Assembly (NCBI RefSeq): GCF_020181035.1
Contig: NZ_JAIQYY010000010.1
Coordinates: 291,149-355,148, forward strand
Direction of reading: 5' to 3'
From: Streptomyces sp. CoH27
Lineage (GTDB): Bacteria > Actinomycetota > Actinomycetes > Streptomycetales > Streptomycetaceae
DNA: 64,000 nt
The notes below the pieces were generated by a model. It was given only the letters and a program-made list of their open reading frames with translations. It was not told the DNA's origin and did not search any database. Below, piece by piece: positions 45,235-54,248 of this stretch. Each line of letters starts with the position of its first letter. Positions within the stretch are counted from its first letter, which is position 1. The position numbers were made by a program, and so were the translations under genes.

Positions 45235-45855
45235 GTGCGCTTTCGTCTGACCCCCCGGGAGACGAGCTTCTACGACATGTTCGCCGCATCCGCGGACAAC
45301 ATCGTCACCGGCTCGAAACTCCTGATGGAACTGCTCGGGGCGGACGCACCTGCCCGGGCCGAGATCGCAGAGCGTATGCGGGCCGCGGAACACGCGGGTG
45401 ACGACGCCACGCACGCGATCTTCCACCAGCTGAACTCCTCGTTCATCACGCCGTTCGACCGCGAGGACATCTACGCCCTCGCCGGGTCCCTCGACGACAT
45501 CATGGACTTCATGGAGGAAGCCGTCGACCTGGTGGTCCTCTACAACATCGAGGAACTGCCGAAGGGCGTCGAGCAGCAGATCGAGGTACTGGCGCGGGCG
45601 GCGGAGCTCACGGCGGAGGCCATGCCGAACCTCCGCACGATGGACAACCTGACCGAGTACTGGATCGAGGTGAACCGTCTGGAGAACCAGGCGGACCAGA
45701 TCCACCGCAAGCTGCTGGCCCAGCTCTTCAACGGCAAGTACGACGCGATCGAGGTGCTCAAGCTCAAGCAGATCGTGGACGTCCTGGAAGAGGCGGCGGA
45801 CGCGTTCGAGCACGTGGCGAACACGGTGGAGACCATCGCCGTCAAGGAGTCCTGA
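45235..45855 (+). CDS. DUF47/PhoU-like Pit accessory protein
   Basis: This 206-residue all-helical protein is of the Pit accessory (DUF47) family: FITPFDREDIYALAGSLDDI followed by MDFMEEAVD is the metal-binding PhoU-like core. Such proteins accompany low-affinity phosphate transporters and probably modulate them. It precedes pit by 7 bp. GTG 45235 gives the expected VRFRLTPRE start. Confidence 0.93.
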   Translation: MRFRLTPRETSFYDMFAASADNIVTGSKLLMELLGADAPARAEIAERMRAAEHAGDDATHAIFHQLNSSFITPFDREDIYALAGSLDDIMDFMEEAVDLVVLYNIEELPKGVEQQIEVLARAAELTAEAMPNLRTMDNLTEYWIEVNRLENQADQIHRKLLAQLFNGKYDAIEVLKLKQIVDVLEEAADAFEHVANTVETIAVKES

Positions 45856-45862
45856 GGCGTCG

Positions 45863-46861
45863 ATGGCCACCTTCGCCCTCATCGTGACCATCCTGGTCGC
45901 GCTCTTCTTCACGTACACGAACGGCTTCCACGACTCGGCGAACGCGATCGCCACGTCGGTGTCGACCCGCGCGCTGACGCCGCGGGCGGCGCTGGCGATG
46001 GCCGCGGTGATGAACCTGGCGGGCGCCTTCCTGGGCTCGGGCGTCGCCAAGACGGTCAGCGAAGGCCTGATCGAGACCCCGTCCGGCGCGACGGGGATGG
46101 GCATCCTCTTCGCGGCCCTCCTCGGCGCCATCACCTGGAACCTGATCACCTGGTACTACGGCCTGCCGTCCTCGTCCTCCCACGCCCTGTTCGGCGGCCT
46201 GGTGGGCGCGGCCCTGGCGGGCGGCACCGGCGTCCACTGGAACGGCGTGGTGGACAAGGTCATCATCCCGATGTTCCTGTCCCCAGTGGTCGGCCTGATC
46301 GTCGGCTACCTGGTCATGCTGGCCATCATGTGGCTGTTCCGCCGCGCCAACCCGCACAAGGCCAAGCGGGGCTTCCGCATGGCGCAGACGGTCTCGGCGG
46401 CAGGCATGGCGCTGGGCCACGGCCTCCAGGACGCCCAGAAGACCATGGGTGTGGTCGTGATGGCCCTGGTGATTTCCGGCCACGAGACGTTCGGCGATCC
46501 GATCCCGGTGTGGGTGAAGATCATCTCTGCGGTGATGCTGTCGCTGGGCACGTACGCGGGCGGCTGGCGCATCATGCGCACCCTGGGCCGCAAGATCATC
46601 GAACTGGACCCCCCGCAGGGCTTCGCCGCGGAGGCGACCGGCGCCTCGATCATGTTCGGCACCGCGTTCCTCTTCAAGGCGCCGATCTCCACGACCCACG
46701 TCATCACCTCGGCGATCATGGGCGTGGGCGCGACGAAGCGCGTGAACGCCGTGCGCTGGGGCGTGGCCAAGAACATCGTGCTGGGCTGGTTCATCACGAT
46801 GCCGGCGGCGGCGCTGGTCGCTGCGCTGGCTTTCGGCGTGGTGAAGCTGGTGGCGCTGTAG
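45863..46861 (+). CDS. pit: Low-affinity inorganic phosphate transporter Pit
   Basis: This 332-residue PiT-family protein has about ten membrane helices and the duplicated signature: TNGFHDSANAIATSVSTRAL near the N-terminus and a matching C-terminal copy (FKAPISTTHVITSAIMGVGA). It co-transports metal phosphate with protons. I recall the S. coelicolor orthologue as pitH1. It forms an operon with the DUF47 gene. Confidence 0.95.
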   Translation: MATFALIVTILVALFFTYTNGFHDSANAIATSVSTRALTPRAALAMAAVMNLAGAFLGSGVAKTVSEGLIETPSGATGMGILFAALLGAITWNLITWYYGLPSSSSHALFGGLVGAALAGGTGVHWNGVVDKVIIPMFLSPVVGLIVGYLVMLAIMWLFRRANPHKAKRGFRMAQTVSAAGMALGHGLQDAQKTMGVVVMALVISGHETFGDPIPVWVKIISAVMLSLGTYAGGWRIMRTLGRKIIELDPPQGFAAEATGASIMFGTAFLFKAPISTTHVITSAIMGVGATKRVNAVRWGVAKNIVLGWFITMPAAALVAALAFGVVKLVAL

Positions 46862-46871
46862 TCCTTTCTTT

Positions 46872-46926
46872 CCCACCCGCCCACCCGTCTCGGCCCGCTG
46901 AAAGAGCGAGGCAGGAGGCGGGTGGG
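46872..46926 (+). terminator. Terminator after pit
   Basis: Arms CCCACCCGCC (46872-46881) and GGCGGGTGGG (46917-46926) are perfectly complementary, followed by a T-rich TTGTCTTA. It starts 11 bp after the pit stop. Confidence 0.7.
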
Positions 46927-47086
46927 TTGTCTTATCGGCCGGCAGCGGGCAGGAAGCACCCAGGCCGGATCAAGGCCCGCTCTGGCCGACGCGTGCTGCT
47001 GTTGGGCCTGGGCAGGCCGTCAGTCCGCGTACTACAGCACCTCCCAGGAGCCCCCGGACACGGACGACTCCGGAACCGAACGCAAT

Positions 47087-47117
47087 GGGCCCGCCCCCGG
47101 GAGCCAGGGGCGGGCCC
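47087..47117 (-). terminator. Terminator after pstB
   Basis: Arms 47087-47097 and 47107-47117 (GGGCCCGCCCC and its complement) with a 9-base loop form a stable hairpin 57 bp after the pstB stop. The rest of the convergent pit-pstB gap (about 310 bp) shows no gene. Confidence 0.8.
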
Positions 47118-47173
47118 TCTTGCGTCCTCGCGGTGGCACCGCCATGCAGCACCGCGAGGGGTCCGGTACCGGC

Positions 47174-47950
47174 CTAGCCGAAGCGGCCGGAGATGTAGTC
47201 CTCCGTCGCCTGGACCGACGGGTTGGAGAAGATCCGCTCGGTGTCGTCGATCTCGATCAGGCGGCCCGGCTGGCCCACGGCCGCCAGGTTGAAGAACGCC
47301 GTACGGTCCGAGACACGCGCGGCCTGCTGCATGTTGTGCGTCACGATGACGATCGTGAAGCGCTCCTTCAGCTCGCCGATCAGGTCCTCGATGGCGAGGG
47401 TGGAGATCGGGTCCAGGGCGGAGCAGGGCTCGTCCATGAGCAGGACCTTCGGCTCGACCGCGATCGCCCGCGCGATGCACAGACGCTGCTGCTGGCCACC
47501 CGACAGGCCCGAGCCGGGCTTGTTCAGGCGGTCCTTGACCTCGTTCCAGAGGTTCGCGCCCTTCAGGGACTTCTCGACGATGTCGCTGAGTTCCGACTTC
47601 TTGAAGTTGCCGTTCAGACGCAGACCCGCCGCCACGTTGTCGAAGATCGACATCGTGGGGAAGGGGTTCGGGCGCTGGAAGACCATGCCGACCTCACGGC
47701 GGACGGACACGGGGTCGACGCCCGTGCCGTACAGGTCCTCGTCGTCCAGCAGCACCTTGCCCTCGACGCGGCCACCGGGGGTGACCTCGTGCATGCGGTT
47801 CAGCGTGCGCAGGAACGTCGACTTGCCGCAGCCGGAGGGGCCGATGAACGCCGTCACCGAACGCGGCTCGACGGTCATCGAGATGTCCTCGATCGCCTTG
47901 TGGGAGCCGTAGTAGGCGGTCAGTCCGCTTACGTCGATTCGCTTGGCCAT
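47174..47950 (-). CDS. pstB: Phosphate ABC transporter ATPase PstB
   Basis: This 258-residue ATPase energises high-affinity phosphate uptake. It has Walker [10 protein letters not shown], signature [16 protein letters not shown], Walker [13 protein letters not shown] and the Pst-specific [14 protein letters not shown]. It is the last gene of the leftward pstSCAB operon. Length and start [15 protein letters not shown] match the family. Confidence 0.97.
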   Translation of the reverse strand: MAKRIDVSGLTAYYGSHKAIEDISMTVEPRSVTAFIGPSGCGKSTFLRTLNRMHEVTPGGRVEGKVLLDDEDLYGTGVDPVSVRREVGMVFQRPNPFPTMSIFDNVAAGLRLNGNFKKSELSDIVEKSLKGANLWNEVKDRLNKPGSGLSGGQQQRLCIARAIAVEPKVLLMDEPCSALDPISTLAIEDLIGELKERFTIVIVTHNMQQAARVSDRTAFFNLAAVGQPGRLIEIDDTERIFSNPSVQATEDYISGRFG

Positions 47951-47989
47951 TAGTACTTCACTTCCAGTCAGTCGCTGAGGGGGCCGCCG

Positions 47990-49051
47990 TCAGCGACCGG
48001 TCTTCGGGGCCTTCCAGCGGGCGATGCCGCGGGCCACCAGGTTGAGGATCATCACGAAGGCGATCAGCGTGAGCGAAGCCGCCCAGGCGCGGTCGTAGGC
48101 CGCCGGTGAACCCGAGCTGTTCGCGTACTGCTGGTAGATGTACAGCGGCAGAGCCTGCTGCGCGCCCGAGAACGGGTTGTTGTTGATGAAGGAGTTGCCC
48201 CACACCAGCAGCAGGATCGGCGCGGTCTCGCCCGCGATACGGGCGATCGCCAGCATGATGCCCGTGGTGATGCCGCCGATCGAGGTCGGCAGGACCACCT
48301 TCAGGATGGTGCGCCACTTGGGCACGCCGAGCGCCAGGGACGCCTCGCGCAGCTCGTTCGGTACGAGCTTGAGCATCTCCTCCGTGGAGCGGACGACGAC
48401 CGGCATCATCAGGATGGCCAGGGCCAGCGAGCCGGCGAAGCCGAAGGGCTGCATGTCGAACATCAGCATCAGGCTGAGGATGAACAGACCCGCGACGATG
48501 GAGGGGATGCCCGTCATCACGTCGACGAAGAAGGTGACCGCGCGGGCGAGGCTGCCACGGCCGTACTCCACCAGGTAGACGGCGGTGAGCACGCCGATCG
48601 GGGCGCCGATCAGGGTGGCCAGGCCGACCTGCTCCAGGCTGCCGATGATGGCGTGGTAGATGCCGCCGCCCGGGTCGGTGTCGGCGACGATGCCCATGGA
48701 GTGCGTCAGGAAGTAGGGGTCGAGGACCTTCACACCGCGCTTGACGGTGGTCCAGATCAGCGACACCAGCGGGACGAGCGCGATCAGGAAGGCCACCCAG
48801 ACCAGGGAGGTGGCGATGCGGTCCTTGGCCTGCCGCTTGCCCTCGACCACCGTCGAGATGACGAAGGTGGCGAGGAGGAACAGGATCGCCGCGATCAGAC
48901 CCCACTGGATCGTGCTGCTCAGTCCGGCGCCCAGGCCGATGCCCACGGCGACCGCGACGGAGCCGGCGGCGATCGCCCAGGGCGACCACTTCGGCAGACG
49001 TGCGCTGCGCAGGCTGTTGGGCAGCTTGTCGGTGACAAGTGCGGTGCTCAT
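47990..49051 (-). CDS. pstA: Phosphate ABC transporter permease PstA
   Basis: This 353-residue permease has six or more membrane helices and the inner-membrane component motif LGVPKWRTILKVVLPTSIGG, which contacts PstB. The N-terminus is about 50 residues longer than E. coli PstA, with an extra helix pair, as is usual in actinobacteria. ATG 49051 overlaps the pstC stop. Confidence 0.95.
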   Translation of the reverse strand: MSTALVTDKLPNSLRSARLPKWSPWAIAAGSVAVAVGIGLGAGLSSTIQWGLIAAILFLLATFVISTVVEGKRQAKDRIATSLVWVAFLIALVPLVSLIWTTVKRGVKVLDPYFLTHSMGIVADTDPGGGIYHAIIGSLEQVGLATLIGAPIGVLTAVYLVEYGRGSLARAVTFFVDVMTGIPSIVAGLFILSLMLMFDMQPFGFAGSLALAILMMPVVVRSTEEMLKLVPNELREASLALGVPKWRTILKVVLPTSIGGITTGIMLAIARIAGETAPILLLVWGNSFINNNPFSGAQQALPLYIYQQYANSSGSPAAYDRAWAASLTLIAFVMILNLVARGIARWKAPKTGR

Positions 49052-50058
49052 GCGTTGGCCCCCGAGTACTCCTTGCGGCGGGCGATGATCGCGCGGGCCG
49101 CGCCGTTGACCAGCAGGGTGATGACGAACAGGATCAGACCGGAGGCGATGAGCGCGTCACGGCCGTCCTGCGTCGCCTCGCCGAACTTGCTGGCGATGTT
49201 CTGGGCGAAGGTGCCGCCGCCCGGGTCGAGCAGGCTGGTCTGGATGTCGAAGGTCGGCGAGAGCACGGTGGCGACGGCCATCGTCTCGCCGAGGGCGCGG
49301 CCGAGGCCCAGCATGGAGGCCGAGATCACGCCGGAGCGGCCGAAGGGGAGGACCGCCATGCGGATCACTTCCCAGCGCGTGGCACCGAGGGCCAGCGCGG
49401 CCTCCTCGTGCATCTGCGGGACCTGGCGGAAGACCTCACGGCTCACGTTGGTGATGATCGGCAGGATCATGATCGCGAGCAGGATGCCCACGGTGAGCAG
49501 GGAGCGGGGGGCACCGCCCTGCCAGGAGAAGATCCCGGTCCAGCCGAGGTAGTCGTTCAGCCAGCCGAACAGGCCGTTCAGGTGCGGTACGAGGATCAGG
49601 GCGCCCCACAGGCCGTAGACGATGGACGGCACGGCGGCGAGCAGGTCGACCACATAGGCGACGGGACCGCTCAGCTTGCGCGGGGCGTAGTGGGTGAGGA
49701 ACAGCGCGATCGCGACCGCGACCGGCACGGCCAGCGCCATGGCGATGATCGAGGAGACCACCGTGCCGAAGGCGAGGACCGCGATGCCGAACGACGGCGG
49801 CGTGACGTTGGTGTTCCACTCGAAGGTCGTGAGGAAGTTCCCGTGGTCCTTGCTGATCGCGAGAGACGCGCGGTAGGTGAGGAAGACCGCGATCGCGGCC
49901 ATGATCACCAGCAGCAGGATGCCCGAGCCACGGGACAGGCCGAGGAAGACGCGGTCACCGGGGCGGGTCGCGCCGCGCGGGGCGCGCCTGTGCCCGGTCT
50001 CGGCGGGCCGGGGGGTGGGGGGAGATGCGTCAGTTGTCTTCTTGGTCGATATGTCCAT
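49048..50058 (-). CDS. pstC: Phosphate ABC transporter permease PstC
   Basis: This 336-residue permease has six membrane helices and coupling-loop LGATRWEVIRMAVLPFGRSG. The N-terminal 45 residues are hydrophilic. ATG 50058 follows GGAGAACCTG, so the longer upstream frame is ignored. It lies 115 bp downstream of pstS, with a gap that allows differential expression. Confidence 0.95.
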   Translation of the reverse strand: MDISTKKTTDASPPTPRPAETGHRRAPRGATRPGDRVFLGLSRGSGILLLVIMAAIAVFLTYRASLAISKDHGNFLTTFEWNTNVTPPSFGIAVLAFGTVVSSIIAMALAVPVAVAIALFLTHYAPRKLSGPVAYVVDLLAAVPSIVYGLWGALILVPHLNGLFGWLNDYLGWTGIFSWQGGAPRSLLTVGILLAIMILPIITNVSREVFRQVPQMHEEAALALGATRWEVIRMAVLPFGRSGVISASMLGLGRALGETMAVATVLSPTFDIQTSLLDPGGGTFAQNIASKFGEATQDGRDALIASGLILFVITLLVNGAARAIIARRKEYSGANA

Positions 50059-50173
50059 CAGGTTCTCCGGTCTGCGGAGCCGTTCACCGGGTGGGTGACG
50101 CGGCTCATGGCGGCGGTGCACCGGACGGTGCGGCCCGGCCCGTACAGGCACCGGACCGCACTCACGGATCAGG

Positions 50174-51310
50174 TCAGCTCAGGCCGGCGATGGTGGTGCG
50201 GACCTTGCTGATGATCTCGTCGGGCATCGGCGCGTAGCTGATGCCGCTGAGGATCTTCTGGCCGTCCTCGGACGCGATGTAGTTGAGGAAGGACTTGACG
50301 GTGGGCAGGGTGTCGGGCTTGTTGCCCTTGTCGCAGACGATCTCGTACGTCACCAGGGTGATCGGGTAGGCGCCGTCGGCCTTGGTGTTGTAGTTCAGCT
50401 TCAGGGACAGGTCCTGGCCGGTGCCGACGACCTTGGCGTCCGCGATCGCCTTGGTGGCGCTGTCGCTGCTCGGGGCGACCGGCGCGGAGGCACCGGTGTT
50501 GACGCTGGCCGCCTTGATGCCGTCACCGACGTAGGACAGCTCGAAGTAGCCGATGGCGCCGTTGGTCTGCTTGACCTGCTGGGCCACACCGGAGGACTGG
50601 GCGGCGGACTGACCGCCCTGGGCCTGCCAGGTCTTGCCACCCGAGTACTTCCAGTTCTCCGGGGTGGCGGCCTTCAGGTACTTGGTGAAGTTGTCCGTGG
50701 TGCCGGAGTCGTCCGAGCGGTGGAAGGCCTGGATCTTCAGGTCGGGGAGCTTGGCGCCCTTGTTCAGCGCGGCGATCGCCGGGTCGTTCCAGTTGGTGAT
50801 CTTGCCGTCGAAGATCTTGGCGATGGTCGGGGCGTCCAGGACCAGGTTGTCCACGCCGTTCAGGTTGTAACCGACGGCGATCGGGCCGCCGAGCATCGGC
50901 AGGTCGATGCCCTGGCCGCCGCTGGAGCAGACCTTCTTGGAGGCGGCGACGGCGTCGGGCTTCAGCGCGGAGTCGGAACCGGCCCACGGGATCTGGCCCT
51001 GCGTGAACGCGGTGACACCGGCGCCGGAACCGCCGGCCTTGTAGTTGATCTGCACGCCACAGGCCTGCGAGAAGTTCTTGACCCAGGCCTGGATCGCGTT
51101 CTTCTGCGCGGAGGAGCCGTCGGACAGCAGCTGGCCCTTGGCGCCGTCACACTTGATGGCGGAGGCGTTGGTGGACGTCGAGGGACCACCGGACGCCGTG
51201 CTCCCCGTGCTGGTGTTGTCGGAGCCGCACGCCGTCAGGGCCAGGGCGCTGGAGACGGCGATCGCACCGAGAGAGACGGCGCGCAGCCGGTTCGTGCGCT
51301 GAAGCTTCAC
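50174..51310 (-). CDS. pstS: Phosphate-binding lipoprotein PstS
   Basis: This 378-residue solute-binding protein has a signal peptide with lipobox LTAC (Cys near residue 28), a Ser/Thr/Gly linker, and a PstS-type domain whose phosphate-contacting motifs include AGGSGAGVTAFTQG, WAGSDSAL and RSDDSGTTDNF. GTG 51310 follows AAGGAA. It heads the pstSCAB operon; two GTTCAC-type PHO-box units lie about 140 bp upstream, so it should be induced by PhoP under phosphate starvation. Confidence 0.97.
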   Translation of the reverse strand: MKLQRTNRLRAVSLGAIAVSSALALTACGSDNTSTGSTASGGPSTSTNASAIKCDGAKGQLLSDGSSAQKNAIQAWVKNFSQACGVQINYKAGGSGAGVTAFTQGQIPWAGSDSALKPDAVAASKKVCSSGGQGIDLPMLGGPIAVGYNLNGVDNLVLDAPTIAKIFDGKITNWNDPAIAALNKGAKLPDLKIQAFHRSDDSGTTDNFTKYLKAATPENWKYSGGKTWQAQGGQSAAQSSGVAQQVKQTNGAIGYFELSYVGDGIKAASVNTGASAPVAPSSDSATKAIADAKVVGTGQDLSLKLNYNTKADGAYPITLVTYEIVCDKGNKPDTLPTVKSFLNYIASEDGQKILSGISYAPMPDEIISKVRTTIAGLS

Positions 51311-51449
51311 TTTCGGGAGTTCCTTCCGGGAGCCGCCGCGGTCGGCGGCGTGCGAAGTCAGTCGACAGATGCGGGAGCGGCACCCTTATGGCCGCACTCC
51401 GCACCGGGTACGGCCGAAATTAGGCAGAACAGGTGAAGCCGCCGATGGC

Positions 51450-51471
51450 CGGAAGTGAACGGGGGGTGAAC
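51450..51471 (-). promoter_or_regulatory. PHO box upstream of pstS
   Basis: On the reverse strand two adjacent 11-bp units read GTTCACCCCCC and GTTCACTTCCG, the direct-repeat arrangement bound by PhoP in Streptomyces. A -10-like TAATTT follows about 25 bp downstream. The site lies between pstS and the divergent FAD oxidase gene. Confidence 0.85.
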
Positions 51472-51687
51472 CCCTGCCGTCGGCGTGGTGAGGTCACGGA
51501 ATGCTCACGGGGAGGGCACACGAAGGTTCCGGCCGCCGGTGACGGCGGGGTTACACCCACACGTCTTCGGCGTTCGTCTCCCTGCGTGCGAACCGTCGCG
51601 AACTTTTGCGCCCGAGGAGCCGTCTCACCCCAGGAAGGCCCGAGGAGGCCTGGGGGATCCGGGGAAAGGCGACCAAGGACCATGGTC

Positions 51688-53244
51688 ATGGAACGACGTA
51701 CGTTCATCGCGGGCGGAACGGCCGCGCTCGCCACTGCCGCACTGTCGGGGTGCAGCAGCGGCGCGGGCACATCGGCCACGACGGCACACACGCGCACATC
51801 GTCCCTTATGTCCATAAAATCCGCCAGTGCCGGTGCCGCCGCCACCTGGACGGACCTCGCCCATGACCTGGACGGCACCCTGGTCCGCCCCGGCGACGTA
51901 GCCTGGCGGACGGCGCACCAGCTCTACAACACCCGCTTCGACGGTCTGAAGCCCGCAGCGGTGGCCTACGTCGCCCACGCCGACGACATACGCACCACCC
52001 TCGCCTACGCCCAGGCGCACCACCTGAAGGTGTCCATACGCAACGGCGGCCACTCCTACGCCGGCTACTCCTCCGGCGACAACCGCCTCATCCTCGACGT
52101 CTCCAGGCTGAACCGCATCCGGGTCAGCGGCGGCCAGGCGGTCGTCGGCGCCGGCTCCAAGCTGATCGACGTCTACCGGGCACTGGCGGCCAAGGGCGTG
52201 ACCATACCCGCCGGCTCCTGCCCGTCCGTCGGCGTCTCCGGCCTGGTCCTCGGCGGCGGCCACGGCGTCGCCTCCCGTGCCTACGGCCTGACCTGCGACA
52301 ACCTCACCCAGGCGACGCTGATCACGGCGGACGGCACCCAGGTGACGGCGAACGCGAAGGATCACTCCGAGCTCTTCTGGGCCCTGCGCGGCGCGGGCAA
52401 CGGCAACTTCGGCGTCGTCACCGAGCTCCAGTTCCGGACGCATGCGGCGCCGCAGGCGGTGACGGCGTACCTGACCTGGCCCTGGTCGAAGGCGGCGGCG
52501 GTGCTGAAGGCCTGGCAGGAGTGGGGCCCGGCCCAGCCCGACGAGATCTGGTCCGCCCTCCACCTGGACTGTTCCCCCGGCCGCACCCCGTCGATCTCGG
52601 TCGCCTGCTTCTCGATGGGAACGTACGGCGAACTCCAGAACGCGGTGGACCGCCTCGCCCACCAGGCCGGCGCGAACGCCACCTCGGTCACCCTGCGTCG
52701 CAAGGGCTACGAGGAGGCGATGGAGGCCTACGCGGGCTGCACCTCCTTCTCCGCCGACGCCCAGTGCCACCTGCCCGGCTCCACCCCCGGCCGCTCCCCG
52801 CAGGGCAGGCTCGGCCGGGACACGTACGCGGCCCGCTCCGACTTCTTCGACCGCTCGCTGTCGCCGGCGGGCATCCAGACGGTCCTTCGCCAGATCGCCG
52901 CGGTACGGGGCGGCGCGGGCAGCATCGCCTTCACGGCCCTCGGCGGCGCGGTGAACCGTGTGTCGCCGACGGCCACGGCCTTCGTCCACCGCCGCTCGCG
53001 CATGCTGGCCCAGTACTTCACCTCCTGGGGCGCGGGCGCCTCCGGCGCCACGGCCCAGTCGTGGCTGTCGTCGGCCCACGCGGCGATGCGGCCGTACGCC
53101 TCGGGCGCGGCGTACCAGAACTACACGGACCCGACGCTGAGCGACTGGCGCACGGCGTACTACGGGGACGCGGTGACGAGGCTGGGCAAGGTGAAGAAGC
53201 AGTACGACCCGCAGCGCTTCTTCTCGTACGCGCAGGGGTTGTAG
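51688..53244 (+). CDS. Secreted FAD-linked oxidase, BBE-like
   Basis: This 518-residue protein has a twin-arginine-like signal (MERRTFIAGGTAALATAALS) ending at a lipobox GC. A PCMH-type FAD-binding domain follows (SIRNGGHSYAGYSSGDNRLI, with the His that links FAD in the family) and a berberine-bridge-type C-terminus (YQNYTDPTLSDWRTAYYGDA). Such enzymes oxidise sugars or secondary metabolites with oxygen. AAGGA is 8 bp before ATG 51688 and only 2 bp before ATG 51682, so the former is preferred. Its substrate is unknown; divergence from pstS may place it near PhoP control. Confidence 0.88.
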   Translation: MERRTFIAGGTAALATAALSGCSSGAGTSATTAHTRTSSLMSIKSASAGAAATWTDLAHDLDGTLVRPGDVAWRTAHQLYNTRFDGLKPAAVAYVAHADDIRTTLAYAQAHHLKVSIRNGGHSYAGYSSGDNRLILDVSRLNRIRVSGGQAVVGAGSKLIDVYRALAAKGVTIPAGSCPSVGVSGLVLGGGHGVASRAYGLTCDNLTQATLITADGTQVTANAKDHSELFWALRGAGNGNFGVVTELQFRTHAAPQAVTAYLTWPWSKAAAVLKAWQEWGPAQPDEIWSALHLDCSPGRTPSISVACFSMGTYGELQNAVDRLAHQAGANATSVTLRRKGYEEAMEAYAGCTSFSADAQCHLPGSTPGRSPQGRLGRDTYAARSDFFDRSLSPAGIQTVLRQIAAVRGGAGSIAFTALGGAVNRVSPTATAFVHRRSRMLAQYFTSWGAGASGATAQSWLSSAHAAMRPYASGAAYQNYTDPTLSDWRTAYYGDAVTRLGKVKKQYDPQRFFSYAQGL

Positions 53245-53280
53245 GCCGATTTCTCGTACGCGCAGGGGTTGTAGGTCGAT
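53221..53280. repeat. 30-bp tandem duplication of oxidase gene 3' end
   Basis: Two adjacent 30-bp copies (53221-53250, 53251-53280) differ at one base. The first includes the last codons and stop of the FAD oxidase gene, and the second is a non-coding copy containing another TAG. Confidence 0.95.
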
Positions 53281-53281
53281 C

Positions 53282-53318
53282 GAGCGGGACTTGGCTGCTA
53301 CGCCGCCAGGTCCCGCTC
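53282..53318. terminator. Bidirectional terminator between oxidase and PAP2 genes
   Basis: Arms 53282-53295 and 53305-53318 are complementary over 14 bp with one G-U-type mismatch. The hairpin overlaps the last codons of the PAP2 gene on the opposite strand. Confidence 0.65.
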
Positions 53319-54002
53319 CTCGTTCTCCACGGCCGTACGGGCGCCGGGCAGCAAGGCGTCCTGCTGCCCGCCCACCGCGGACCGGCGCCGCACGATCCAC
53401 CCGGCCCGGCGGGACCGCTCCACCGCGCGCATCAGCGGGGTGAGCAGGGCCATGGCCGCCGGGGAGAGCAGCAGGGCGACCGCTGTGCCGAGGGCGAAGC
53501 CGCCGATGACGTCGGTCGGGTAGTGCACGCCCATGTAGACCCGGCAGAACCCCTCGAACAACGCGAGCCCGATCCCGGCGATGCCGAAGCGGCGATGGGC
53601 GACGAACAAACCCACCCCGAGGGCCATGGTGATGGTGGCGTGGTCGCTGACGAAGGAGAAGTCGGTCTTGCCGGAGACGAGGACGTCGAGCCCCTGGTGA
53701 TCGACGAAGGGCCGAGGCCGCTGTACGAACCCCCGGATGGGGATGTTGACGAGTACGGCGATCGCAGCGGCCAGCGGGGCCCAGACCAGCGCGGCGACGG
53801 AGGACGCGGCGTTCTCGCCGCCGCGCCGCCGCACGGACCACCAGCACCACACCACCAGCAGCACCATCGCGACGAGCAGCCCGTACTCACCGACGGACTC
53901 CATGATCCGGTCGAACCAGTGCGGAGCGTCCTTGGCGAGGCCGTTGATGTCGTAGAGCAGGCCGACGTCGGGGTTCGATCCGGATTCGGCGAGTACAGCC
54001 AT
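53298..54002 (-). CDS. PAP2-family membrane phosphatase
   Basis: This 234-residue protein has five or six membrane helices and the PAP2 motifs: RGFVQRPRPF (motif 1), SFVSDHAT (motif 2, SDH instead of the usual SGH) and CRVYMGVHYPTDV (motif 3, with catalytic His). Family members dephosphorylate undecaprenyl pyrophosphate or other lipid phosphates. The Gly-to-Asp change in motif 2 occurs in BcrC-like members. The gap to the next gene (246 bp) shows nothing recognisable. Confidence 0.88.
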   Translation of the reverse strand: MAVLAESGSNPDVGLLYDINGLAKDAPHWFDRIMESVGEYGLLVAMVLLVVWCWWSVRRRGGENAASSVAALVWAPLAAAIAVLVNIPIRGFVQRPRPFVDHQGLDVLVSGKTDFSFVSDHATITMALGVGLFVAHRRFGIAGIGLALFEGFCRVYMGVHYPTDVIGGFALGTAVALLLSPAAMALLTPLMRAVERSRRAGWIVRRRSAVGGQQDALLPGARTAVENEERDLAA

Positions 54003-54248
54003 GGTGCTGTGGCCCCTTCGTCGTCTACCGGACGCACCTCATGTGCGCCGCTTCCACCCCCGTGGTCGTAGATCCGCTTCCGCTCCACTGCCGTACTGCC
54101 CGCATCGACGTCCGCTCGGCTACGTCAAAAGGAACGCACACCCCTCATCAATACGTTCCACTCTCCACTGAATGATCACTCAGACGTTATCGAAGAGAGA
54201 CTCATCACCGCAGCTCAGGGGGGTGGTTCACGCTCAGTTGACACCGTC

